From positions 620,001 through 684,000 of the forward strand of contig NZ_FXTS01000001.1 in assembly GCF_900182785.1 (NCBI RefSeq): a stretch of DNA of 64,000 nucleotides, given 5' to 3'. The translations under genes and the position numbers were made by a program. The DNA is from Oceanospirillum linum. GTDB lineage: Bacteria > Pseudomonadota > Gammaproteobacteria > Pseudomonadales > Halomonadaceae. Shown here piece after piece: positions 1 to 7,317 of the stretch. Each line of letters begins with the position of its first letter. Position 1 is the stretch's first letter. The notes below the pieces were generated by a model. It searched no databases, was not told where the DNA came from, and saw only the letters and a list, made by a program, of their open reading frames with translations.

Positions 1-66
1 TTTGCTAAACCTTAGTTATTAAACGAATTAAAGTTTAATTTTCTGCAGGTTAACCTTCAGTCACAC

Positions 67-93
67 TAAACTTTGCGGAAGTGTTGCCGATAA
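67..93 (+). promoter_or_regulatory. Sigma-28 (FliA) promoter
   Basis: TAAA at 67-70, exactly 15 bases, then GCCGATAA at 86-93: a perfect match to the classical FliA consensus. It lies about 90 bases before the ATG of the small lipoprotein gene and is the only obvious promoter ahead of the lipoprotein-flgP-flgT block. The same core occurs before flgM at 40810. Confidence 0.85.
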
Positions 94-183
94 TCATCGG
101 TATAGTTTTCGACTCAACTCACATTATAAAGCTGCAAAGCAGAATGTTTGGTTGAATTCGTATCAAAATGTCAGGAAGAACCG

Positions 184-432
184 ATGCTTAAAACTGTAAA
201 AATTATCACAGGGACTTTTTTTCTGCTTCTGATGTCTGCTTGTACCATGCCGTACTACGGCTATCAGCAAAACACTCAGGCACAGGGAAATTATGTCCGC
301 ATACCGCCGGCAAAACCTCAACCCCAGCGGCGGGTGATTATCAGAACAGAAACGCACCGGGTTCTGACGCCAAAAATCGTTATGGAGCCCTGCTGTAAAA
401 TGCAGTCCAACGTAATCTATAGGCGTTACTAA
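184..432 (+). CDS. Small outer-membrane lipoprotein of unknown function, flagellar cluster
   Basis: An 82-residue protein starting at the ATG at 184, chosen over an upstream TTG at 148 because AGGAAG lies just before it and the product then begins with a proper lipoprotein signal: basic MLKTVK, a hydrophobic stretch and the lipobox LMSAC with Cys at residue 20. The mature part is short, rich in Pro, Gln, Tyr and Arg, and has a CC pair near the C-terminus. No known domain is recognised, and it is not FlgO-like in length or sequence. It is the first gene after a perfect sigma-28 promoter and is followed by flgP and flgT, so a role at the outer-membrane part of the flagellum is inferred from position only. 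Confidence 0.75.
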   Translation: MLKTVKIITGTFFLLLMSACTMPYYGYQQNTQAQGNYVRIPPAKPQPQRRVIIRTETHRVLTPKIVMEPCCKMQSNVIYRRY

Positions 433-497
433 CCTGCCCCTAGATACGTATTTGAATCCATTTTATCTATTTGTGACGGACATCAGGAGTGATGATA

Positions 498-1085
498 ATG
501 AAACTTAAACTGGCTTCTCTGGCTATTGCCGGTGCTGTTGTAACTGCTGGCTGTGCGCCAATGAATCAGCATGCTATGAACAATCAAAACAACAATGATT
601 ATGTTGTTTACCAACAGGTTGAGCATACTTACAGCCCGAAAGTAGAGCCCATTATTGTTCGTGTGACAGGTTACGGGGCTTACAAAGAAAATCCTCGCCT
701 GTCTCAGGGACAAAATCAGCTGATGGCAATGCGGGCATCCAAACTTGATGCTTACCGTGCAATTGCTGAACGCGTATACGGTACTCGGGTAAGTGGTGGC
801 TCTAACGTAGAAGCAATGGTTCTTCGTGATGACCGTTTCCGCACCTATGTGGATAGCGTCATTCGTGGTGCTAAAGTGGTATCTACATATGAGCTAGCTC
901 ACAATAATTACGAGACTACTATGGAGCTGGTTCTGGAACCTACGTTCTATGACTGCATGGGATCAACTGATGCCCTTCAGTCGCCAAGCTGTACAGCGCC
1001 CACAGTTCATGGTGAATCGCCGGAGACTCGTGCCATTGCCCGACCTCTGGTTAAAGTTCAGCCAGGACAGTATTATCTGAACTAA
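498..1085 (+). CDS. flgP: FlgP-like LPP20-family flagellar lipoprotein
   Basis: A 195-residue lipoprotein of the LPP20 type. The ATG at 498 is preferred over GTG 489 and ATG 492 because AGGAG at 485-489 is then at ideal spacing. Signal peptide with lipobox VTAGC (Cys 19). The body has the family's conserved VRVTGYGAY strand and a helix with LMAMRASKLDAYRAIAERV. In Vibrio and Campylobacter, FlgP forms an outer-membrane-associated disk or ring around the flagellar motor and is needed for motility. It is followed by flgT after 61 bases and preceded by a small lipoprotein gene, probably one sigma-28-driven unit. The family call is firm; the exact FlgP assignment rests on similarity plus the flgT neighbour. 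Confidence 0.85.
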   Translation: MKLKLASLAIAGAVVTAGCAPMNQHAMNNQNNNDYVVYQQVEHTYSPKVEPIIVRVTGYGAYKENPRLSQGQNQLMAMRASKLDAYRAIAERVYGTRVSGGSNVEAMVLRDDRFRTYVDSVIRGAKVVSTYELAHNNYETTMELVLEPTFYDCMGSTDALQSPSCTAPTVHGESPETRAIARPLVKVQPGQYYLN

Positions 1086-1146
1086 TCCACTGACTGGATT
1101 ATCTATGTCAGTTGCCATTAACAGATAAAATGAAAGGAGTGGTCGG

Positions 1147-2379
1147 TTGTTAAACACCATATTCCGTCACAAGGTGTTGTGGATTTTGTGTCTACTGATT
1201 GCTGGACTTCAAATACCACAATCAGAAGCCAAATGGCTAGAAGCAACCGGCCAGGCCAGAATTATGCACCAGGACCTGGTCAGTGCCCGTCGTACCGCGA
1301 TTAGAGATGCGATCCAGCAGCTCAGTCTTCGCGCCGGGGCTGACGTCAGCAGCTTTCAGCAAATGACCGACGGAGCCATTACCGCTGATAATCTGCGGGT
1401 GAGTTCTAACGGTACTGTTCAGGATATCAATATTCTGGATGAAGTGGTTCAGGGTAATATACTTACCCTGACCATTGAGGCTGATGTATTGGTTGACGCT
1501 CAGTCCTGTGGGCATGAATCCAGTAATGCTTACCTGAGAAGCGCTGCTGTTGCTTCTTTTTACCTGGAAGATCCTCAGTCGGCATCTTTTGGAGGCTTCT
1601 ATGATATCAGTCAGAAACTTCCTGCAGATCTTTCCCAGCGCTTAAATAACTTTGAGCATGTTAAAGCTCTGGATGCTTCAGGTTTTCAGGTTTATACATC
1701 ACCAAAAACCATCCCTACTTCCGTTACGACGACAGGTACGCTTACAACCGCAATTACTGCATCCAATCAGCTTGGCGTGCAATACGTGATAAGCGGTGTT
1801 ATTCGTGATATTTCCATGGCCCGCCCGGATCTCCTGCGTACTAAATCTTATTTTAGTCAGGTCAAAGATAAGATGGAGCATGGCGACAACCGCTTTGAAC
1901 GCCGTTTCCAAATGGATATCTATGTCCATGATGGTTTTAGTGGCGCAATGGTCTACAGTCGTCGCTATGAAACTCTTGGTAACTGGAATGTACCTCTTGA
2001 AGAGAAACCGGGCTTCGGCTCTGTTGCTTTTTGGAAAAGTGATTACGGCCAAAAAGTCAGCGATGTTTTTGATCGTGTGGTTGACGACTTAAATTCATCT
2101 CTGAGCTGCCAGCCATTCATGGCAAAAGTCACCCGTACTGAAGGTAAGAAAATCTATCTTGATGCAGGAGCCGGTGATGGTTTACGCCCGGGCGATACCC
2201 TTAACCTCTACCGCCTAAGCACCTTCTACGATGCGAACCAAAATGCTTATACCGAGTTAGAAAATACTAAGATTGTCGTTACTCTGAAAAAGGTACAACC
2301 CTTCTTTTCACGAGGTGTTGTCAGTACAGAAACAGACAAGCTGGGTATTCAGCAGGGCGATATTGTCATCGCGTGGTAA
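1147..2379 (+). CDS. flgT: Flagellar H-ring protein FlgT
   Basis: 410 residues, TTG start with AAGGAG about 8 bases upstream. An N-terminal signal peptide (LWILCLLIAGLQIP, cleavage after SEA) precedes the FlgT N-terminal domain (WLEATGQARI, about residues 29-115), a middle domain related to TolB (about 120-320) and a C-terminal small beta domain (AGAGDGLRPGDTLNLYR). In Vibrio, FlgT builds the periplasmic H ring around the LP ring and helps the basal body resist torque and place the stator rings. It is the last gene of the lipoprotein-flgP-flgT group and is closed by a strong terminator. Confidence 0.9.
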   Translation: MLNTIFRHKVLWILCLLIAGLQIPQSEAKWLEATGQARIMHQDLVSARRTAIRDAIQQLSLRAGADVSSFQQMTDGAITADNLRVSSNGTVQDINILDEVVQGNILTLTIEADVLVDAQSCGHESSNAYLRSAAVASFYLEDPQSASFGGFYDISQKLPADLSQRLNNFEHVKALDASGFQVYTSPKTIPTSVTTTGTLTTAITASNQLGVQYVISGVIRDISMARPDLLRTKSYFSQVKDKMEHGDNRFERRFQMDIYVHDGFSGAMVYSRRYETLGNWNVPLEEKPGFGSVAFWKSDYGQKVSDVFDRVVDDLNSSLSCQPFMAKVTRTEGKKIYLDAGAGDGLRPGDTLNLYRLSTFYDANQNAYTELENTKIVVTLKKVQPFFSRGVVSTETDKLGIQQGDIVIAW

Positions 2380-2396
2380 GACTCTCTTCGCTTAAT

Positions 2397-2424
2397 AAAA
2401 AAGGAGCCAACGGGCTCCTTTTTT
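2397..2424. terminator. Bidirectional rho-independent terminator between flgT and glpE
   Basis: GGAGCC at 2403-2408, loop AACG, GGCTCC at 2413-2418, flanked by A and T tracts on both sides, so it can serve flgT (plus) and the glpE-apaH side (minus). Confidence 0.85.
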
Positions 2425-2444
2425 ATTGCTGTATGACAGGTTTA

Positions 2445-2762
2445 TTAGTGACAGTACTCAGGGCATACCGTTTTCCAAAGCTCATACCCCCCCTGAAGAC
2501 TATAAGTATCATTAAAGCCTTGCTCCGCCAGAAACTGTGCCGCTGACTGGCTGCTGTTACCATGATAGCAGCAAACAATGACCGGCCTGGATTTATCTGT
2601 CTGCTCAATAAATAACTGAACATTATCATTGCTTAATAGCAGGGAGCCTTTAATCGACCCTGCAGCAAAACTACCTGGATCTCGGATATCAACAACAACA
2701 ATCTCTTCACCGGCTTCAATTTTTGCTTTAAGTTCATCCGGGTTCATAAACTGAAAATTCAT
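2445..2762 (-). CDS. glpE: GlpE-type thiosulfate sulfurtransferase (rhodanese)
   Basis: 105 residues from the ATG at 2762, a single rhodanese domain. Visible motifs are VVVDIRDPGSFAAGSIKG and the active-site loop CCYHGNSS, where the second Cys is the catalytic persulfide carrier; CYHGNSS is the GlpE signature. The enzyme moves sulfane sulfur from thiosulfate to cyanide or thiol acceptors in the cytoplasm. In E. coli glpE lies in the glp region; here it trails apaH in the same direction, probably read through from the lptD-surA-pdxA-rsmA-apaGH block. Length matches the family (about 108). Confidence 0.9.
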   Translation of the reverse strand: MNFQFMNPDELKAKIEAGEEIVVVDIRDPGSFAAGSIKGSLLLSNDNVQLFIEQTDKSRPVIVCCYHGNSSQSAAQFLAEQGFNDTYSLQGGYELWKTVCPEYCH

Positions 2763-2837
2763 AAAACTACCTTCTGTCAGAGTCACTGGATGTCAGTCGC
2801 TCCTCCCTGACAAAACCAGCCAAATGTTTAAAAACAG

Positions 2838-3659
2838 CTACTGATATATTGGTTTCTGTAAACTGTTAACTGAGGTTCGCTCACCACTTTCGAGATGAAG
2901 CGCTGTCAGCCGTCCACCCCATACACAGCCCGTATCCAACCCATAGATACCATGAGCATCGACATCACCCTCAAGTGCAGCCCAGTGGCCAAAGATTATT
3001 TTTTCTTTGACCTGACGCGGGTAGCTAAACCATGGCGCATACCCTTTCGGGCATTGATCTAAACCCTCTTTACTATCAAAGTCGAGTTTGCCTTTCACAG
3101 TACAAAAGCGCATACGGGTAAAATAGTTAGTTATTACTCGCAACCGGTCAACACCACTAAGGCTATCCGACCACTTAGAGGGTTTGTTGCCGTACATATT
3201 CTCAAAGTAGTTTCTGTAGGCATCGCCCTGCAGGACAGCCTCAACCTCACCCGCATAGCTGAGCGCCTGTTGAAGATCCCAGATGGGGGGGATCCCAGCA
3301 TGACTCATCACAAAGCCAAGTTTTTGATCATAGTGGAATAAGGGCTGATGGCGCAGCCAGTCCAGCAGTCGCTCACGGTCCGGGGCATCCAGAACCTTTT
3401 GCAGGGTATCGGAGCGCTTAAGGCGCGCACCGGAATACGCGACAGCAAGTAAATGCAGATCATGATTACCCAGTACGCAGCGAACCCTGTCACCCATCCC
3501 GGAAGCAAAACGAAGTACTTCCAAGGATTCAGGGCCACGATTAACCAGATCGCCAGCCAACCAGAGCTGATCCTTTTCCGGATTAAAACTTACGGCCTCC
3601 AGCAATTGCATCAGTTCACTGAAGCAACCCTGAAGATCACCAACGGCGTACGTACCCAT
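2838..3659 (-). CDS. apaH: Symmetrical bis(5'-nucleosyl)-tetraphosphatase ApaH
   Basis: 273 residues, full length. Metallophosphoesterase motifs in order: GDLQG, GDLVNRGP, GNHDLHL and later a catalytic His in MSHAG. It splits Ap4A into two ADP and, in enteric bacteria, also removes Np4 caps from RNA. It follows apaG and rsmA in the standard order; 59 bases separate apaG from apaH. Confidence 0.96.
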   Translation of the reverse strand: MGTYAVGDLQGCFSELMQLLEAVSFNPEKDQLWLAGDLVNRGPESLEVLRFASGMGDRVRCVLGNHDLHLLAVAYSGARLKRSDTLQKVLDAPDRERLLDWLRHQPLFHYDQKLGFVMSHAGIPPIWDLQQALSYAGEVEAVLQGDAYRNYFENMYGNKPSKWSDSLSGVDRLRVITNYFTRMRFCTVKGKLDFDSKEGLDQCPKGYAPWFSYPRQVKEKIIFGHWAALEGDVDAHGIYGLDTGCVWGGRLTALHLESGERTSVNSLQKPIYQ

Positions 3660-3718
3660 AGCAATACTTTTACCCAGAAATAAATAAGTTCAGGAATTTT
3701 GCATCAAAGTATGCAATA

Positions 3719-4126
3719 TCAATGCAGAACATCCTCTTTTGCAAGGCGGAACGCCGGAATATCGACCTGCAACGGACAGTCAAACTCGATATCCTGCAAC
3801 TCATAATGTCCTTGCATAAATCCAAGAGGCGTCGGAAAAATAGCACCTGAAGTGTAGCTGTAAGATTCACCGGGAGCGATCACTGGCTGCTGGCCAACAA
3901 CACCTTTCCCTTTCACTTCGTTGACCTTGCCATTACCGTCAGTAACCACCCAGAAGCGGCTCTTAAGCTTCACACTGGTTCGGTTATTATTAGTAATGGT
4001 TACCCTATAGCTGAAAACATACTGATCACGCTCTTCAGTGGTGCCATGCTTAATAAACTTGGGCTCTACCTTCAACTCAATCAGATCTGCTATTGCAGGC
4101 TTATCCTGATCATTTATTTCAGTCAT
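3719..4126 (-). CDS. apaG: ApaG (DUF525) protein
   Basis: 135 residues from the ATG at 4126, with one fibronectin-like DUF525 domain: FSYRVTITN, SRFWVVTDGNGKV, GEVKGKGVVGQQP-type loop and the conserved PGESYSYTSG. The biochemical role is not settled. The ATG overlaps the rsmA stop codon by a few bases (ATGACTGA), implying translational coupling. It sits between rsmA and apaH, as in most gammaproteobacteria. Confidence 0.93.
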   Translation of the reverse strand: MTEINDQDKPAIADLIELKVEPKFIKHGTTEERDQYVFSYRVTITNNNRTSVKLKSRFWVVTDGNGKVNEVKGKGVVGQQPVIAPGESYSYTSGAIFPTPLGFMQGHYELQDIEFDCPLQVDIPAFRLAKEDVLH

Positions 4127-4931
4127 GCTTACCCAACCTGTCCGCCAAACAATCACTTAACGCAACGACTTCCTGAAGGCTCAGCGTTTCAGGTCGTCGC
4201 TGAGGGTCAATCCCAAGGGCTTCAATCTCAGAAACCTCTACCAGGCCTTTCAGGTTGTTGCGCAGCGTTTTGCGGCGTTGAGCAAACGCAGTTCTTACCA
4301 GATTATCCAGGCATTCTGCTGACTTTGCCGGATAAGGCAGCTCTTTATGAGGTGTCAAACGCACAATAGCGGAATCAACCTTAGGCATAGGGTCAAAGGC
4401 TTCCGGCGGTACAATAAACAAGGCTTCAACATCACAAAGGTACTGCGCCATAATGCCTAAACGGCCCCAGTCGTTCGTGGCAGGAGCAGCCGCCAAACGT
4501 TCAACCACCTCTTTTTGCAGCATAAAATGCATATCCTGAATATTCTGGCGCTGCTCTAACAGGTGAAAAATCAGAGGGGTTGAAATATTGTAAGGTAGAT
4601 TACCGGCAACCCGTAGAGGCTGACCATCATCGATCAGTTCCGCAAAATCAAACTTCAAGGCATCCGCCTGGTGAATATTAAAGCCAGGGGCGTTAAAGAA
4701 TTTCACCTTAAGTCCCGGAATTAAATCACGGTCTAATTCAATGACATCGAGACGCTCTGCCGATTCTAAAATAATCTCCGTCAGCGCCCCCATACCAGGG
4801 CCAATTTCAACCAAATGCTGACCTTTTTGTGGGGCGATGCTGCGCACAATACGTCGAATAATACCTTCATCCTGAAGAAAGTTTTGTCCGAAGCGCTTAC
4901 GGGCGCGGTGTTGCTGAGGCTTCTTAGCCAT
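4119..4931 (-). CDS. rsmA: 16S rRNA dimethyladenosine transferase RsmA (KsgA)
   Basis: 270 residues. It dimethylates the two adjacent adenosines in the 3'-terminal helix of 16S rRNA during 30S maturation. Seen: KRFGQNFLQD at the N-terminus, SAM-binding VEIGPGMGALT, acidic VIELD, and catalytic NLPYNIS. The C-terminal domain (about 190-265) is typical. It overlaps apaG and lies 24 bases after pdxA. Confidence 0.97.
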   Translation of the reverse strand: MAKKPQQHRARKRFGQNFLQDEGIIRRIVRSIAPQKGQHLVEIGPGMGALTEIILESAERLDVIELDRDLIPGLKVKFFNAPGFNIHQADALKFDFAELIDDGQPLRVAGNLPYNISTPLIFHLLEQRQNIQDMHFMLQKEVVERLAAAPATNDWGRLGIMAQYLCDVEALFIVPPEAFDPMPKVDSAIVRLTPHKELPYPAKSAECLDNLVRTAFAQRRKTLRNNLKGLVEVSEIEALGIDPQRRPETLSLQEVVALSDCLADRLGKHD

Positions 4932-4955
4932 TAATTCCTCTCAGTTCTTCAGGTG

Positions 4956-5984
4956 TTATCGAGTTCTGGCATCTGCCATTAAGGCAGCATAACCTAATGC
5001 CGTCCATAGGCTGCCTTCATGGGCGTTGCCTGTGCCAGCCAGATCTAAAGCGGTGCCATGATCCACCGAAGTCCGCACAATTGGCATTCCCAGCGTGATA
5101 TTGGCCGCACGGCCAAAGCCGGCATGTTTTAAAACCGGCAAACCTTGATCGTGATACATCGCCAAGACTGCATCGGCATTTTTTAAATGGTGCTGCGCAA
5201 ATAGCGTATCAGCGGGTAAGGGGCCTATTAACGGGATTCCCTCTTGGGCTAAAGCCTTTAATGTTGGGATAATCACATCAAGCTCTTCCCGGCCTAAATG
5301 CCCGTCTTCACCGGCATGAGGGTTTAACCCGCAGACGAGTATTCTGGGCTGGCTCAAACCAAAGTCACGCTCCAGTGCACGATATAAAACCCGACTGACT
5401 CGGGCAATACGCTCAGGAGTAATCGCATCAGCCACCTCTTTTAATGGCAGATGGGTTGTCACCAGGGCAACTCTCAGACCTTCTGTTGCCAACATCATAA
5501 CCACTTGTTCAGTCTGTGTTCGCGCTTGCAAGAATTCAGTATGTCCGGTGAAAGGAACCCCTGCCTCGTTAATAACGCCTTTATGAACCGGAGCCGTTAC
5601 CATACCCTGCCACTGACCTGACAAGCAGCCATCCACGGCAATCTCTAAGGTCTTTAAGACGTAAGCCGCATTAGCTGCATTTAACTGTCCTGCTCTTTCA
5701 GGCTCTGCCAAAGCCACAGGAATAACCGCCAAATGGCCCGCCTGCATAATGGGTAAAGACTCATTGGGCAGAACCTGTGTTAGCGCTATCTCCAGGCCAA
5801 GCTGTTCCGCTCGCCGTTGCAGTAAATCCGGGTCAGCAATAACCCCTAAGCGAAGTTCACTGCAATCAACCTGACTCCATGCTAAATACTCTTCAGCATG
5901 GCCCCAGTCCGCTGCAACTTTTAAAATAACATCCGGACCAATGCCCGATGACTCACCTGCAGTAACAACCAGAGATTGACTCAA
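4956..5984 (-). CDS. pdxA: 4-hydroxythreonine-4-phosphate dehydrogenase PdxA
   Basis: 342 residues, TTG start with AGAGG about 10 bases upstream. NAD-dependent oxidation of 4-phosphohydroxy-L-threonine in the DXP-dependent pyridoxal phosphate pathway. Metal-binding histidines are seen in GHTEFL, NPHAGEDG and MYHDQGLPVLKH. It follows surA after 32 bases, in the conserved lptD-surA-pdxA-rsmA order. Confidence 0.95.
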   Translation of the reverse strand: MSQSLVVTAGESSGIGPDVILKVAADWGHAEEYLAWSQVDCSELRLGVIADPDLLQRRAEQLGLEIALTQVLPNESLPIMQAGHLAVIPVALAEPERAGQLNAANAAYVLKTLEIAVDGCLSGQWQGMVTAPVHKGVINEAGVPFTGHTEFLQARTQTEQVVMMLATEGLRVALVTTHLPLKEVADAITPERIARVSRVLYRALERDFGLSQPRILVCGLNPHAGEDGHLGREELDVIIPTLKALAQEGIPLIGPLPADTLFAQHHLKNADAVLAMYHDQGLPVLKHAGFGRAANITLGMPIVRTSVDHGTALDLAGTGNAHEGSLWTALGYAALMADARTR

Positions 5985-6016
5985 ACCCAGAACCTCTTTC
6001 TGAATAAAGCTCTATA

Positions 6017-7297
6017 CTAGCGAATTTCGATATAAGCAGCTGCTTTCTGTTCCCGTAGCCAGTTATCCAGCTCAGTATCAAACTTACGTTTAAACAGCTG
6101 CTGACGTGCCTGGTCACGAGCCACCTGGTCGCCAATATCCTGGCTACGCCGCCCTTCAACCCGAAGAATATGCCAGCCAAACTGCGAACGAAAAGCCGGG
6201 CTTATGCCGTTCACCGATGTATTACTGATAGCCGCCTCAAACTGAGGTACGTACTTACCAGGTTTCGCCCAGCCCAGGTTACCCCCTTCTCCCGCTGAAG
6301 CCTTATCATCGGAGTAAGTTCGAGCCAACTCAGCAAAATCCTCTCCATCCTGGATACGCTGACGCAGTTTATTAATCAGTACGCGGGCCTGAGCTTCGGT
6401 TCTCAGTGCTGTCGGTTTAATCAGTATATGACGCGCAAGGGTTTCCGTTACCAGCTTCGTTGGCCCACCACGTTTCTCCAGTAAACGGATAATGTGGAAA
6501 CCAGATGGACTCCGCAGAGGGACGGAGGTCTCATTAATACCCATAGCCGGCACCTGGTCAGCTAAAATCACAGGTAACTCACTACCTCGTCGCCAGTCCA
6601 TCTCACCACCCTGAAGAGCATACTCATCATCAGAGAGGCGTATCGCCAACTGGCTGAAATCAGCGCCCTTTACCAGCTGCTGATAAATATCCTGGGCTTT
6701 CTCATCAGCTTCAGCCACCTGCTGTGGCGTCGCTTTTTCAGGAATAGACACTGTAATCTGCTGCAGACGGTAGTCTGTATTGCTAAGCTCTGTTTTCTCC
6801 TGAGCCAGAAAATTATCCACTTCCTGATCGGATATACGAATTCGCTCACCCACACGGCGCTGACGCAGTTGGCTTATCAGAAGCTCACGGCTTATCTGCT
6901 CCTGAACACTACTAAATGGAACACCCTGACGCTCCAGCACCTGACGAAACTGCTGCAAAGTCATCTTATTTTGCCGGGCAACATTCGTCAGTGCATTGTT
7001 CAGCTCCACATCAGACACCCGCATACCAGACTCTTCTGCCTGCTGGATCTGAATGGTATCCAAAATCAGGCGGTCTAATACCTGTCTGCGCAGCGTATCC
7101 CGTGATGGTGGTGCAATATTTCTCTGGCGCAAATTCTGATAAACAGAATCAAGCTTAGCTTCCAGCTCAGACTGCATCAGAGCCTCCTGATTGACAACAG
7201 CAACCACCTGATCCAAAGACTCCCGACTGGCCTGAGCAGGCAAGATCATACTTACACTGCAGATAGCGCCTATAAAAAATGCAATAAACTGTTTCAT
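6017..7297 (-). CDS. surA: Periplasmic chaperone and peptidyl-prolyl isomerase SurA
   Basis: The ATG at 7297 gives 426 residues beginning with a clean signal peptide (MKQFIAFFIGAICSV, cleavage after AQA); a GTG at 7318, inside the lptD stop, is a less likely start. Domain order: SurA N-terminal chaperone region (about 25-165), then two parvulin PpiC domains (about 170-270 and 280-380; the second has GGNLGWAKPGKYVPQFE) and a C-terminal helix. It carries unfolded outer-membrane beta-barrels, including LptD, to the BAM complex. Confidence 0.96.
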   Translation of the reverse strand: MKQFIAFFIGAICSVSMILPAQASRESLDQVVAVVNQEALMQSELEAKLDSVYQNLRQRNIAPPSRDTLRRQVLDRLILDTIQIQQAEESGMRVSDVELNNALTNVARQNKMTLQQFRQVLERQGVPFSSVQEQISRELLISQLRQRRVGERIRISDQEVDNFLAQEKTELSNTDYRLQQITVSIPEKATPQQVAEADEKAQDIYQQLVKGADFSQLAIRLSDDEYALQGGEMDWRRGSELPVILADQVPAMGINETSVPLRSPSGFHIIRLLEKRGGPTKLVTETLARHILIKPTALRTEAQARVLINKLRQRIQDGEDFAELARTYSDDKASAGEGGNLGWAKPGKYVPQFEAAISNTSVNGISPAFRSQFGWHILRVEGRRSQDIGDQVARDQARQQLFKRKFDTELDNWLREQKAAAYIEIR

Positions 7298-7317
7298 AAA
7301 ATTCTCAATTGATATCA

